NCBI RefSeq assembly: GCF_023736155.1
Contig: NZ_JAMLJJ010000004.1
Span: 124,001-188,000 of the forward strand
From: Larsenimonas salina
GTDB taxonomy: Bacteria; Pseudomonadota; Gammaproteobacteria; Pseudomonadales; Halomonadaceae
Length of the DNA: 64,000 nt
Direction: 5' to 3'
Of this stretch, positions 55,074-64,000 are shown in pieces (position 1 is the stretch's first letter; every line of letters begins with the position of its first letter). The notes under the pieces are model-generated. The model had not been told where the DNA came from. It saw only the letters and a program-made list of their open reading frames with translations, and ran no database searches. The position numbers and the translations under genes are program-made.

Positions 55074-57488
55074 TTAGCCGAACACGACCCTTGATACGTC
55101 GCGGTAGGTCTTGGCGAAGTGAACCGTCATGCCCTCTTTGAGGAAGTCAGGCAGTTCGTCGTAGTCGCGCTGATTGGCTTCCGGCAGCACCAGCTCGAAA
55201 ATCGAGCTGCGCCGGGCTGCAATGACCTTTTCTCGAATACCGCCCACCGGCAGTACCTGCCCGGTCAGGGTGATCTCGCCGGTCATCGCAAGCGGCCGGT
55301 CAATTTCCTTGCCACGCGCCAGTGACAAAAGCGCAGTCGTCATGGTCACACCTGCGGACGGGCCATCCTTCGGCGTCGCTCCTTCCGGCACGTGCATATG
55401 CACGAAGGCCTCATCGAAGAAGCCTTTCGGTGCGCCGTACTCTTCCAAGTGCGCCACCGCGAAGCTGTAGGAGATGTTGGCCGACTCCTGCATGACATCG
55501 CCGAGCTTGCCGGTCAGCTTCAGCCCGCGTGACAGCGAATGAACGCAGCTTGCCTCGATCGGAAGCGTCGCTCCGCCCATCGAGGTCCAGGCAAGGCCCG
55601 TGACCACGCCGAGCCCGCGCAGTACCTTCTCCTTGCGAAACGTCGGCGCGCCGAGAAAGTCCTGAAGGTTATTGACCGAGACCTTGACCGTCTCCTCGTC
55701 ACCTTCAAGCAGCCTCACCGCGGCCTTTCGCACGATGCGATGAAGCTGCTTTTCGAGCTGGCGCACACCGGATTCTCGCGCGTAGCCTTCGATAACCTGC
55801 TTGAGTGCGGCATCGGTCAGATTGATGCGCTTTTTCGGAATGTTGTCGCGCTTTAAAAGCCGCGGCCACAGATAGTTGCGCGCAATCGAGAACTTTTCCT
55901 CACCGATGTAGCCCGACAGTCGAATCTGCTCCATGCGGTCAATCAAGGGCCCGGGGATGCTGTCGAGCTGGTTGGCGGTACAGATGAACAGCACCTTGGA
56001 CAGATCAAGGCGCACATCGAGGTAGTGATCCAGAAACTCGGAATTCTGCTCCGGGTCCAGCACTTCCAGAAGCGCCGAGGCGGGGTCGCCCTGAAACGAC
56101 TGACCAAGCTTGTCGATCTCATCGAGCATGATGACCGGATTTTGAACCTCGATTTCCTTCAGAGACTGCACCAGCTTGCCCGGCATTGCGCCGATGTAGG
56201 TGCGCCGATGGCCCTTGATCTCGGCCTCATCGCGCATCCCCCCCACCGAGAACCGATAGAACTTGCGGTTGAGCGCCTCGGCGACCGAGCGGCCGATGGA
56301 GGTCTTGCCCACACCCGGTGGGCCAACCAGCAACAGGATCGAGCCGCCGACGTCACCCTTGAACGTGCCCTCGGCCAGAAACTCGATGATGCGCTCTTTC
56401 ACGTCATGAAGGCCGTCGTGATCACGGTTGAGCACCTCGCGAGCATGGGCCAGATCGAGCTGGTCCTCTGAGAATACGCCCCAGGGAATCGAGGTCAGCC
56501 AGTCGAGGTAGTTACGGGTGGTGCCGTACTCCGGTGAGCCGGTCTCAAGCGTCGAGAGCTTATCAAGCTCTTCCTCGATGCGGGTGAGTACCTTGGGCGG
56601 CACCACCAAATCCTCGAGGCGGTAGCGGAAGGTATCGACGTCGTTATCCCGGTCATCCTTCGAGATACCGAGTTCCTTCTGGATGACCTTCAGCTGCTCA
56701 CGCAGAAAGAACTTGCGCTGATGCTCCTGCATCTGGGAATTGACCTGCTCGGAAATCTCGCTTTGAAGCTGCGCGACGTCGATTTCCTTTCGAAGCAGCG
56801 GAAGCACCGCCTGCATCCGCTCGAGCACCGGCAACGTCTCGAGCACGTCCTGCAGCTCCGGCCCCTTGGCCGAGGTGATGGCGGCGGCAAAGTCGGTCAG
56901 CGGCCCCGGCTCGTTCGGGCTGAAATGATTCAGATAGTGCTTGAGCTCTTCGCCATAAAGCGGGTTAAGCGGCAACAGCTCCTTGATGCCATTGATCACC
57001 GACATCGCGTACGCCCGAGTCTCGTCGCTGTCCTTGTCGAGCGCTTCTTTCGGATAGCTGACCTCAACCAGATACGGCGGCGTCTTGGAGAGCCAGCGCG
57101 CGATCTTGAACCGACGAAGGCCCTGGGCAATAAACTGGATCTGCTCGTTGGCCTGCTTGGCCTGATGCACCTTCACTGCAGTACCAAACGCCGGAAAATC
57201 CTCGAACGAGAGCTCATCGCTTTCAGCGTCGCCGACAAAGGCCACCCCCACCATGTGGTGCGAGGTCTTGGCCACTTCCTGAATGGTTTCGCTCCAGCGA
57301 TTTTGATTGATCAAAAGCGGCTGGACCTGCGCCGGAAAGAACGGGCGATTGTGAATCGGCAGCAGGTACAGGCGATCAGGCAGGGAGTCACTCGAGGCCA
57401 CCAGCCCTCGGCCGGTGGAGCTTGGCGCGTTGCCGTTTTCGTCGGTATCGTCGATCAGTACTTCCGGGTCTTCGTTGTGATCACTCAT
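55074..57488 (-). CDS. ATP-dependent Lon-type protease (AsrA-like)
   Basis: 804 residues. N-terminal substrate domain (1-310), AAA+ with Walker A GPPGVGKT (about 390) and Walker B IMLDEIDKL, and the Lon protease domain with the catalytic Ser in PKDGPSAGVTM and Lys in REKVIAARRS. Active serine protease expected. The N-terminus, DRLYLLPIHNRPFFPAQVQPLLI, is closer to the second Pseudomonas Lon-type protease (AsrA) than to classical Lon, and the clpX-hupB context of lon is missing. AsrA is known to promote the heat-shock response. The subgroup call is by memory of the pattern. Confidence 0.8.
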   Translation of the reverse strand: MSDHNEDPEVLIDDTDENGNAPSSTGRGLVASSDSLPDRLYLLPIHNRPFFPAQVQPLLINQNRWSETIQEVAKTSHHMVGVAFVGDAESDELSFEDFPAFGTAVKVHQAKQANEQIQFIAQGLRRFKIARWLSKTPPYLVEVSYPKEALDKDSDETRAYAMSVINGIKELLPLNPLYGEELKHYLNHFSPNEPGPLTDFAAAITSAKGPELQDVLETLPVLERMQAVLPLLRKEIDVAQLQSEISEQVNSQMQEHQRKFFLREQLKVIQKELGISKDDRDNDVDTFRYRLEDLVVPPKVLTRIEEELDKLSTLETGSPEYGTTRNYLDWLTSIPWGVFSEDQLDLAHAREVLNRDHDGLHDVKERIIEFLAEGTFKGDVGGSILLLVGPPGVGKTSIGRSVAEALNRKFYRFSVGGMRDEAEIKGHRRTYIGAMPGKLVQSLKEIEVQNPVIMLDEIDKLGQSFQGDPASALLEVLDPEQNSEFLDHYLDVRLDLSKVLFICTANQLDSIPGPLIDRMEQIRLSGYIGEEKFSIARNYLWPRLLKRDNIPKKRINLTDAALKQVIEGYARESGVRQLEKQLHRIVRKAAVRLLEGDEETVKVSVNNLQDFLGAPTFRKEKVLRGLGVVTGLAWTSMGGATLPIEASCVHSLSRGLKLTGKLGDVMQESANISYSFAVAHLEEYGAPKGFFDEAFVHMHVPEGATPKDGPSAGVTMTTALLSLARGKEIDRPLAMTGEITLTGQVLPVGGIREKVIAARRSSIFELVLPEANQRDYDELPDFLKEGMTVHFAKTYRDVSRVVFG

Positions 57489-57632
57489 GCCTTCCCCTTT
57501 AAACGGTCGAACCGGTCGGCTCTTTTCCTAGTACACCCAATATGGGCACACCGGCGCTTTATCAAGCAGCCTAAACGATCAGGGCGCGCATCGAAGCCGA
57601 TGCGCGCCCTGTCGTAAGCACAGCCAGGAAGT

Positions 57633-58883
57633 CTAGTCGCCGAGGCGGGTAAATTCCCGATCGTTGACGTAAAGCGTCCGATCAGAAAGTTTAAAGACGA
57701 GCTTGGACTGGTCTGGCGCCCCGACGATCAACGATATGATCGGCGGCGCGTTGTTAAGGGTAAGCTTACCCTTGACCCGTTCCAGCAGCGCACGTTGACC
57801 GACGTCGGTCGCCAATGCATCGGCCGGCAGGCTCTGAACGTCGTTGCCATCGAAATCGACCGTGCCTTCAGCGGTGATCGGCTTATTGAACAGCGGCCCC
57901 TCGAAGCGAAGCGTCGAGAGCGTCCAGGTCGGCGAGCTCGATAACGCCTTGAGCACCGACGGCGTCAGATCACGCAGCGCGCGAGCATCGACATCACCCT
58001 GCGCCCACTCGGGGTGCTGATCCAAAAGCGCCTTGGCGCCGTACCAGCCATCCGCGTTCACGTCACTTAAAGAGCTGTTCATCGTTAGATTGCCAAGACG
58101 CTGCCCGGCGGTCGACATGTCAGTAAGCTCGGCCTGTACGGTCTGATCGAGCATCTTGTCATGATGCGTGAGCCGACTGGCTAACTGCGTGGTCTTGACG
58201 GTCACCGGCATCAGCTGTTCGGCGCTCAACCGGGCGTCGTTGATGGTCATGTTGACCCGACGCTCCATGACCGCCGGACGACCTTCCTGCGTCGCATCGA
58301 AATGGGTGTTGCCAAGCGTCAACTCACCCGAGAAATCCCGATAGCCAAGGGCACCAAACGAGCCATCGACGTGCCACTGTTTCTGGTCGAGATTGGCCTC
58401 GATCGACAGGCCATCGAGACTCATGTGCTGCGCGCCGGTGTCGGCCTTGAGGTCGGGCACATCGAGCGTAAGCGTCGCGCCCTGATCCAGATGCGAGAAC
58501 GTGGAATGGAACCGGGCCTTGTCGCCGCCGGCCAGAAGCGTCGAGAAGACATAGGGCGTATCACCCTCGGTCTTTGCATCGAGCGTCCCCTCGACCTCGG
58601 TCGAGAGCAGACCATGATGCGCGGTGTAGGGTGCAGTCACGGTCAAGGGCGGCTGATCGGATTCGCCTTTGGTGCGCGCGCTCAACGTGCCCGTCGAGGA
58701 GAAGAAGCCACGCTCGACATCGGCTGCCTCGAGATCAAGCTGCGGCGTCTCGGCGTTGATCCGCTGGATCTGGGCATTCAACTGCTCATCGAACATGTAG
58801 CTGCTGTAGGCGGTACCGCCAAGCCAGACACCGAGCCCAACCACGACAAGGCCACCAAGACTTGCGCCAAGTTTCTTGTTCAT
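57633..58883 (-). CDS. DUF945 (YdgA-like) inner-membrane-anchored protein
   Basis: 416 residues. One N-terminal membrane anchor (LGASLGGLVVVGLGVWLGG), then a long periplasmic region with repeats of beta strands typical of YdgA/DUF945. Conserved family phrases include LEAADVERGFFSSTGTLSA and the C-terminal VVGAPDQSKLVFKLSDRTLYVNDREF. Function is unknown; relatives resemble AsmA-like or lipid-associated folds. Monocistronic, upstream of pgpA. Confidence 0.78.
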   Translation of the reverse strand: MNKKLGASLGGLVVVGLGVWLGGTAYSSYMFDEQLNAQIQRINAETPQLDLEAADVERGFFSSTGTLSARTKGESDQPPLTVTAPYTAHHGLLSTEVEGTLDAKTEGDTPYVFSTLLAGGDKARFHSTFSHLDQGATLTLDVPDLKADTGAQHMSLDGLSIEANLDQKQWHVDGSFGALGYRDFSGELTLGNTHFDATQEGRPAVMERRVNMTINDARLSAEQLMPVTVKTTQLASRLTHHDKMLDQTVQAELTDMSTAGQRLGNLTMNSSLSDVNADGWYGAKALLDQHPEWAQGDVDARALRDLTPSVLKALSSSPTWTLSTLRFEGPLFNKPITAEGTVDFDGNDVQSLPADALATDVGQRALLERVKGKLTLNNAPPIISLIVGAPDQSKLVFKLSDRTLYVNDREFTRLGD

Positions 58884-58925
58884 ACCTGCTCCAGATCAAA
58901 TAGGGCGGGACATGGCCGCGTTACA

Positions 58926-59399
58926 TCATTGCAGCCAGAACCAGAGGTGCATGGTGCTCCAGGCGTATACGCCTGCCAGCACGTCATCGAACATGATGCC
59001 AAAGCCGCCGGCAACGCGGCGGTCCACGGTACGAATCGGCCAGGGTTTGATGATGTCGAACACTCGAAACACCACAAAGCCCCAGAGCGCCGATTGCCAG
59101 GAAAACGGAACCGCGGCCATGGTCAGCCAGTAACCGACGAATTCATCCCAGACAATGCCTGAGTGGTCGTGCACGCCCAGATCGCGCGAGGTCTTGCCGC
59201 ACAGATAGATCCCCACCAGCATCGTGACCACCAGGATGCCGAGATAGTACGGCAGCGTCAGTGAACTCATCAGCCAGTAGAACGGGATGGCGGCCAGGGT
59301 ACCGAACGTGCCTGGGGCGAACGGAACCGTGCCGCTGCCAAGGCCGAAGGCCAGAAAATGCACCGGATTGCGCCAGACACTCTTTGGAGCCGGAGTCAT
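58926..59399 (-). CDS. pgpA: Phosphatidylglycerophosphatase A
   Basis: 157 residues from the ATG at 59399, overlapping the thiL stop (ATGA). Four hydrophobic segments; FGLGSGTVPFAPGTFGTL and the acidic GIVWDEFVGYWLT motif near residue 90, and FDDVLAGVYA near the end, are the family landmarks. It removes the phosphate of phosphatidylglycerophosphate to make phosphatidylglycerol in the membrane. nusB-thiL-pgpA is a conserved trio. Confidence 0.95.
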   Translation of the reverse strand: MTPAPKSVWRNPVHFLAFGLGSGTVPFAPGTFGTLAAIPFYWLMSSLTLPYYLGILVVTMLVGIYLCGKTSRDLGVHDHSGIVWDEFVGYWLTMAAVPFSWQSALWGFVVFRVFDIIKPWPIRTVDRRVAGGFGIMFDDVLAGVYAWSTMHLWFWLQ

Positions 59400-60379
59400 G
59401 ATGTTTCTCCGAAGTGGCGCCACCCACCGGGGTTATCCGGCCCGCCGTCGATCGCGTTTGTACGCGCCGACAGTTTGCCGATGTAAATGAGCTCGTGCCC
59501 GAGTGCGGCGGCCGCTTGATGCGCCTCGCCGAGTCGAGCCGGCGCGACCGAGACCAGCAGTTCGTAATCATCGCCCCCATGCCAGAAGGCCTGCGACCGC
59601 TCATTCGCATCCAGTGACGCAAGCGATGGCGCATAGGCCGAGTCGGGCACGCTAAGCTCGGCGCCAAGCCCGCTTGCGCGGCACACATGGGAAAGATCGG
59701 CCCAGAGCCCGTCGGAAAGATCGATGGCAGTACTGGCACAGGTGCGCAGACGCTCGCCGAGCCTTGTCCGTGGCACGGGGTAAAGGTAGGCGGCAAGCGC
59801 CGATGTCTTACAGTCGCGCTCACCGCGCTGCCAGGCCTTGAGTCCAGCGTTGGCGCCCCCGAGCGGGCCGGTCAACAGAAGATGATCGCCATCCGCCCCC
59901 CCGTGACGCACCAACGCCTGACCGATGGGCACTTCGCCCATGACGGTGATGGCAATGGACAGCGGCCCGCGGGTGATGTCGCCGCCGACAAGCACGATGC
60001 CCTGGCGATGCGCCAGCGCATGCAGCCCCTCGGCGAACGCATCGACCCACGCAGTGTCGGCCTCGGGCAGAGTCAACGCGAGTGTGAACCACCGAGGCGT
60101 CGCGCCCATCGCGGCAAGGTCGCTCAGATTGACCGCAAGCGCCCGATGGCCAATGGCGTGCGCCGGGGCATCCGCCGGAAAATGCACGTCGACGTTGGAG
60201 GTATCGGTACTGACCACCAGCCGGTGGCCCGGCGTAGGCACAAGCAGCGCGCCATCATCACCAGGCCCCAGCTCGACACCGGCATTCGCGCAAGCGAAAC
60301 GATCATAGCCATCGCGCTCGCCTGAAAGGCTCTTGAGCACATGGCGCTGAATCAGTTCGAACTCACCCGGTGACGTCAT
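59396..60379 (-). CDS. thiL: Thiamine-monophosphate kinase
   Basis: 327 residues from the ATG at 60379 (MTSPGEFELIQRHV). GPGDDGALL (about 35-43), the LSDLAAMGATPRWFTL motif and DLSDGLWADLSHVC (near 225) are typical. It phosphorylates thiamine monophosphate to the active pyrophosphate. It follows nusB after 13 bases and overlaps pgpA. Confidence 0.96.
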   Translation of the reverse strand: MTSPGEFELIQRHVLKSLSGERDGYDRFACANAGVELGPGDDGALLVPTPGHRLVVSTDTSNVDVHFPADAPAHAIGHRALAVNLSDLAAMGATPRWFTLALTLPEADTAWVDAFAEGLHALAHRQGIVLVGGDITRGPLSIAITVMGEVPIGQALVRHGGADGDHLLLTGPLGGANAGLKAWQRGERDCKTSALAAYLYPVPRTRLGERLRTCASTAIDLSDGLWADLSHVCRASGLGAELSVPDSAYAPSLASLDANERSQAFWHGGDDYELLVSVAPARLGEAHQAAAALGHELIYIGKLSARTNAIDGGPDNPGGWRHFGETS

Positions 60380-60392
60380 TATCGACTCGCAC

Positions 60393-60899
60393 TCAGCGCC
60401 GTCGCGCCTGGACTTCTGCACTTCGCAGCGTCAGGGCCAGACGATCGAGAATGGAGTTGACGAATTTGTGGCCGTCGGTGGCGCCGAAGGACTTGGCCAG
60501 TTCGACCCCTTCGTTGATCACGACGCGATACGGCACTTCAAAGCGCTTGGCAAGCTCATACGTTTCCAGTCTAAGGATCGCAAGCTCAACCTGATCAAGC
60601 TCTTCAAGCTTGCGATCAAGGAGCGGCGCCAGAAGCTGGTCGACTTCATCACTGAAGCGCGCGGCCCCATGAAGAAGATCATGAAAAAGCGCCAGATCGG
60701 CAATCTTCATCACCTCAGCCCAGTTTTCGTGCGGAGCCATGTCTTCATCAGGCTCCTGGCTTCGAAACTCTGTCTCAAGCTGACGGATCGGCTTGTCAGT
60801 CAACTGCCACTGATACAGACACTGAACGGTCAGCTCGCGTGCTGCGCGTCGCGCCAGCTGGGATTTCGATGGCGCCTTGCCCGAACGTGCCTGACTCAC
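60393..60899 (-). CDS. nusB: Transcription antitermination factor NusB
   Basis: 168 residues from a GTG that overlaps the ribH stop. Helical family pattern [18 protein letters not shown] near the start and [29 protein letters not shown] near the end. NusB binds boxA RNA with NusE in rRNA antitermination. It is slightly longer at both ends than E. coli NusB (139 residues). Confidence 0.95.
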   Translation of the reverse strand: MSQARSGKAPSKSQLARRAARELTVQCLYQWQLTDKPIRQLETEFRSQEPDEDMAPHENWAEVMKIADLALFHDLLHGAARFSDEVDQLLAPLLDRKLEELDQVELAILRLETYELAKRFEVPYRVVINEGVELAKSFGATDGHKFVNSILDRLALTLRSAEVQARRR

Positions 60900-61396
60900 T
60901 GATCACCCCCAACCTGAATACCACCGCTGAGCTGGCGCAGAAGCGACACCATTTCCATTGCGGCCATCGCCGCCTCGGTGCCCTTGTTACCGGCCTTGGT
61001 GCCGGCACGCTCGATGGCCTGCTCGATGCTGTTGACCGTCAGAACGCCATTGGCAACGGGCGTATCGAACTCAAGCTGCAAGCGGCCAATGCCACTGTTG
61101 CACTCACCGGCGACATATTCGAAATGCGGTGTCCCGCCGCGGATTACCGCGCCGAGCGCGATCACGGCGTCCGGCTCCAGAAAGGTCAGCGCCCGCTTGA
61201 CCGCGAGCGGAAGCTCCCAGGCACCCGGCACATGAATCAGGTCGATGTTTTCTTCGCTGACGCCGTGGCGTACCAGAGCGTCGACCGCCCCTTCCACCAG
61301 GCTATCGACAACGTGATGATTGAAGCGGCCCACCACGATGGCATAGCGCCCATCCACGTCGGTAAAGCGGCCTTCTACTTGTGCAATCGGTTGCAT
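60896..61396 (-). CDS. ribH: 6,7-dimethyl-8-ribityllumazine synthase
   Basis: 166 residues. The conserved [21 protein letters not shown] stretch with the catalytic His (residue about 89) and [21 protein letters not shown] are present. It forms lumazine from the dihydroxybutanone phosphate made by the upstream RibBX and the pyrimidine made by RibD. Stop overlaps the nusB GTG. Confidence 0.96.
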   Translation of the reverse strand: MQPIAQVEGRFTDVDGRYAIVVGRFNHHVVDSLVEGAVDALVRHGVSEENIDLIHVPGAWELPLAVKRALTFLEPDAVIALGAVIRGGTPHFEYVAGECNSGIGRLQLEFDTPVANGVLTVNSIEQAIERAGTKAGNKGTEAAMAAMEMVSLLRQLSGGIQVGGDQ

Positions 61397-61411
61397 TACT
61401 CAGTTTCCTTG

Positions 61412-61431
61412 CCGGCGTCTAAAGGCGCCGG
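61412..61431. other. Small hairpin between ribBX and ribH
   Basis: CCGGCG/CGCCGG with an eight-base loop in the 62-base gap. No T run follows, so it is not a classic terminator, and nothing here resembles an FMN riboswitch. Confidence 0.35.
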
Positions 61432-61458
61432 TCGATCTTTGTCGGGATAAAGGGGGGG

Positions 61459-62604
61459 CTATTCTAACGGCTGTTTGGCGTCGAGGGTATCGCCTGCAAC
61501 CTGTTCGACCACTTCAAGCCCGAAACCGGACAGCGCCGAGAAGCGCCAGGGTGAGCTCAAAAGGCGCATTCGACCCACACCGAGCGTCGTCAGAATCTGT
61601 GCGCCGGTGCCCACCGTCAGATACCCGCCGCTGCCATCGGAGACGCTGTCTCGAGGCACTCGCCTGCGCTCGAAGAAGATATCGAGTCGGTCGGCCAGAT
61701 CCCCTCCCATTTCACGTGTATCGAGCAGCACGAGCACACCGCACTCAGTGTGGGCGATTTCCTGAAGCGCTTCGCTTGCGCTCCAGCCCGTGCGTTTTCC
61801 CTCGCGCTTGAGCATCAGGAGATCGCGCATCGCATCAGCCACGTGGACGCGCACCGTAGTCAGCCGGTCGGGGTCTGGCGTGCCCTTGACCAGTGCCAGA
61901 TGATGAGTCTTCAGGGTTTCATCAAAGAAGCGATGCAGCATGAACTCGCCTGCGGTCGTTTCGACCGGCTCCACATCCACCGGCTCGACCGTTTTCTCGT
62001 TGAGCATGCGGTAATGGATCAGATCGGCGATGGTACCGATGCGAATGCCGTGGCGCTCGGCGAACGCTTCGAGCTCCGGCCGGCGCGCCATGCTGCCATC
62101 GTCATTCATGATCTCACAGATCACACCTACCGGCGGAAAACCCGCCATGGCCGCGAGATCGCACGCGGCCTCGGTGTGGCCGGCCCGGCGCAGAACGCCC
62201 CCGTTTTCGGCCATCAGCGGGAAAATGTGGCCGGGCTGAACGATGTCGTCCTCGGTCGCACCGCGCGCGGCAGCGGCCCGAACCGTTCTTGCCCGGTCCG
62301 CCGCCGAGATGCCGGTGGTTACGCCGGTGGCGGCCTCGATCGACACCGTGAATTTGGTTCCAAAGCCCGAGCCGTTACGCTTGACCATCAAATCCAGGCC
62401 GAGCTGGGTGCAGCGCGCGGGCGTCATCGGCATGCAGATCAAGCCACAGGCATGACGGGCCATGAAGTTGATGTGACTGGCCTCGACGCATTCCGCCGCC
62501 ATGATGAGATCACCTTCGTTCTCTCGATCCTCATCATCCATGAGAATCACCATCTTGCCTTGCCGAATGTCATCGACAAGTTCTTGAATCGGCGAAAGGG
62601 CCAT
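61459..62604 (-). CDS. ribBX: RibBX: 3,4-dihydroxy-2-butanone-4-phosphate synthase with degenerate GTP cyclohydrolase II domain
   Basis: 381 residues from the ATG at 62604 with AGGAG six bases upstream. The RibB half (1-200) is intact: [10 protein letters not shown] (24-32), [41 protein letters not shown] and DDGSMAR. The second half (205-381) has the outline of a GTP cyclohydrolase II ([17 protein letters not shown]) but lacks the zinc cysteine set and the HSECLTGD segment. This is the ribBX variant described in proteobacteria. GTP cyclohydrolase must be supplied by another ribA gene elsewhere. It follows ribD directly. Confidence 0.93.
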   Translation of the reverse strand: MALSPIQELVDDIRQGKMVILMDDEDRENEGDLIMAAECVEASHINFMARHACGLICMPMTPARCTQLGLDLMVKRNGSGFGTKFTVSIEAATGVTTGISAADRARTVRAAAARGATEDDIVQPGHIFPLMAENGGVLRRAGHTEAACDLAAMAGFPPVGVICEIMNDDGSMARRPELEAFAERHGIRIGTIADLIHYRMLNEKTVEPVDVEPVETTAGEFMLHRFFDETLKTHHLALVKGTPDPDRLTTVRVHVADAMRDLLMLKREGKRTGWSASEALQEIAHTECGVLVLLDTREMGGDLADRLDIFFERRRVPRDSVSDGSGGYLTVGTGAQILTTLGVGRMRLLSSPWRFSALSGFGLEVVEQVAGDTLDAKQPLE

Positions 62605-62683
62605 GCGCTCTCCTAAAAAATCAAACTCATCATGACGACGAGCCACAGACTACTCGTAACGAAACGGTTCTGCCAAGGCGCGC

Positions 62684-63844
62684 TTATTCAAGCGACGCAT
62701 TGGCCACCGTTTCCGGCCGCGCAAGAATTCGCCAATCGCTTCCGAAGGCGCGGACGTCTTCGATCACCAGTCGACGCTGATCGCTCATTTTGGCAAGCGG
62801 GCCAAGCTCGAACAGCGGCCGGGCCTGCCCGCCCATAAGCGTTGGGGCCATGAACAGGTGAAGTTCGTCCACCAGCCCAAGTGTCAGCGCCTCACCGGCA
62901 AGGGTGGCCCCGGTTTCAAGAAGAATGTCATTGCACGCCTCTTGGTCACCCAGATAACGCCACAGCGCCACGAGATCGACTCGGCCCTCGGCATTGGCCG
63001 GCAGCACCAGACAACTGGCCCCCGCCTGCTCGAGCGCTGAGCGCTTGTCGGCATCGGTCGACGTGGTCGCAACAAGGGTCGCGCCCGGCTCACTTAGGCA
63101 CTGAGCGTCAACCGGCATGCGAAGTGTGCTGTCGACCACGACCCGCAAGGGCTGACGGTAGCTTCGCCCGGGCTCGCACGGCACGGCAGCGACGCCGTCC
63201 GGCTCGGCGCGAACGGTCAGGCGGCTGTCGTCATCGAGGATGGAACCGATGCCGGTTACCACCGCGCTTGCGCTTGCGCGAAGTCGTTGAACCTCGCCCC
63301 GCGCCGCTGCGCCGGTGATCCACTGGGATTCACCGCTTGCCATGGCGGTTCGGCCATCGAGGCTCATCGCCATCTTGAGCCGGGTATACGGCAAGCGCCC
63401 GGTCATGCGGGCAATGAAGCCTCGATTGAGCGCACGCGCCTCCTCCTCGAGCACACCCTCGACCACCTCGATGCCGGCATCCCGACACATCTGAAAACCG
63501 CGCCCGGCCACCTGAGGGTTCGGGTCCGTCATCGCAACAACCAGCCGCGCGATGCCGGCGTCGATCAACGCCTTGGAGCACGGCGGGGTTCGACCGTAAT
63601 GAGAGCATGGCTCCAGAGTGACGTAGGCCGTCGCCCCACGAACCTGATCGCCGGCCGCCATGATGGCGTGAATCTCGGCATGGGGTTCGCCCGCCCACAT
63701 GTGGGCGCCCTCCCCCACGATCTCGCCTTCCCGGACCAGCACACACCCCACCCGAGGATTGGGGTCGGTGGTGTAGCGGCCGCGCTCGGCAAGCCGAATC
63801 GCGTGAGCCATGTAGAAAGCATCGGTTCGAGACTGAGCGGACAT
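62684..63844 (-). CDS. ribD: Bifunctional riboflavin deaminase/reductase RibD
   Basis: 386 residues from the ATG at 63844 (MSAQSRTDAFYM); AGGAACTGC lies upstream. Deaminase domain with zinc motif HAEIHAI and PCSHYGRTPPC (about residues 55-90), and reductase domain (about 155-380) beginning RLKMAMSLDGRTA. It performs two early riboflavin steps. The next gene downstream is ribBX, with no ribE (riboflavin synthase) between, unlike the Pseudomonas cluster. nrdR lies just upstream. Confidence 0.95.
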   Translation of the reverse strand: MSAQSRTDAFYMAHAIRLAERGRYTTDPNPRVGCVLVREGEIVGEGAHMWAGEPHAEIHAIMAAGDQVRGATAYVTLEPCSHYGRTPPCSKALIDAGIARLVVAMTDPNPQVAGRGFQMCRDAGIEVVEGVLEEEARALNRGFIARMTGRLPYTRLKMAMSLDGRTAMASGESQWITGAAARGEVQRLRASASAVVTGIGSILDDDSRLTVRAEPDGVAAVPCEPGRSYRQPLRVVVDSTLRMPVDAQCLSEPGATLVATTSTDADKRSALEQAGASCLVLPANAEGRVDLVALWRYLGDQEACNDILLETGATLAGEALTLGLVDELHLFMAPTLMGGQARPLFELGPLAKMSDQRRLVIEDVRAFGSDWRILARPETVANASLE

Positions 63845-63882
63845 TACTGCAGTTCCTGAAAAACATGTGACGCGACCGTACG

Positions 63883-63902
63883 AGCGCGGCAAGCGCCGCG
63901 CT
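63883..63902. other. Hairpin between nrdR and ribD
   Basis: An eight-base stem AGCGCGGC/GCCGCGCT with loop AAGC in the gap between the two genes. It has no T tail on the minus strand, so it may be a mRNA processing or attenuation structure. Confidence 0.35.
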
Positions 63903-63916
63903 GCGACAACGTGTCG

Positions 63917-64000
63917 CTAGGAAAGATCGCCGGTAAGGCGTTCAATTTCAGCGCGAAATTCGTCGAGGTCCTGAAACCGACGGTAGACCGACGCAAAGCG
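63917..64000 (-). CDS. nrdR: Transcriptional repressor NrdR, C-terminal end (runs off the window)
   Basis: The last 27 codons read RFASVYRRFQDLDEFRAEIERLTGDLS, the typical C-terminus of the NrdR ATP-cone repressor of ribonucleotide reductase genes. The rest lies past position 64000. nrdR directly before ribD is the gene order in Pseudomonas and relatives. Confidence 0.9.
   Translation of the reverse strand, partial: RFASVYRRFQDLDEFRAEIERLTGDLS

Noticed and set aside
56721-57617. 298-codon plus-strand open frame opposite the Lon-type gene
   Set aside because: Shadow of the protease gene; low complexity, no family.
61750-62616. 288-codon plus-strand open frame opposite ribBX
   Set aside because: Shadow of ribBX.

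Overview
The window is ordinary chromosomal DNA from a gammaproteobacterium. The blocks rppH-ptsP-lgt-thyA-folA, nudE-yrfG-hslR-hslO-pckA and nrdR-ribD-ribBX-ribH-nusB-thiL-pgpA are arranged as in Pseudomonas, Escherichia and their relatives. Tex, gshA, dsbB and an Rsd/AlgQ-type gene sit next to each other. Gene content (TRAP transporter, DUF6482 protein, aaeXAB-type efflux, OmpC-like porin, moderately GC-rich codon use) suggests the Halomonadaceae (Halomonas/Kushneria relatives); this is inference, since no 16S gene is present. I saw no tRNA, rRNA, insertion sequence, phage gene or CRISPR array.

1-8.5 kb: the 5' part of a chemoreceptor gene, a HAD phosphatase, a DUF1176 lipid-free secreted protein, a DUF6482 protein, a cold-shock protein with a strong terminator, a four-gene leftward Mn/Zn/Fe ABC importer whose two permeases both carry a winged-helix-like tail, and a DUF2243-CtaG pair. 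8.5-21 kb is the most accessory part: a TRAP importer (dctPQM), an alginate-export-family outer-membrane protein, a leftward unit of two tandem SphA-like outer-membrane proteins coupled to an MFS transporter, a type II sulfide:quinone oxidoreductase, an ankyrin-repeat protein, and a His/Met-rich DUF2946 + PepSY pair that looks metal-related.

21-27 kb: a three-gene signalling cluster: an EAL protein with a receiver that lacks the phosphoacceptor Asp (Asn instead), a HisKA_2 histidine kinase whose N-terminal receiver has Glu at that site, and an intact receiver-PAS-PAS-GGDEF-EAL protein. It is a plausible phosphorelay controlling cyclic di-GMP. 27-32.7 kb: aaeXAB-type efflux operon, a porin, and a ProQ/FinO RNA chaperone.

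32.6-46.6 kb: housekeeping genes (folA, thyA, lgt, a TauE/SafE exporter, ptsP, rppH, a HAD-IB phosphatase, rsd/algQ, dsbB, gshA, tex) and a full-length chemoreceptor with a CheR-docking C-terminus. 46.6-64 kb: pckA, hslO, hslR, yrfG, nudE, a small secreted repeat protein, ilvD, an SDR, a Lon-type protease closer to AsrA than to classical Lon, a DUF945 protein, then pgpA-thiL-nusB-ribH-ribBX-ribD and the 3' end of nrdR. The riboflavin cluster has no riboflavin synthase gene, and the GTP cyclohydrolase half of RibBX is degenerate.

No wholly new defence or mobile system is visible. The best candidates for unusual biology are the degenerate-receiver cyclic di-GMP cluster and the winged-helix-tailed metal permeases. 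Starts were moved inward wherever an internal start has a better ribosome binding site or matches family length.
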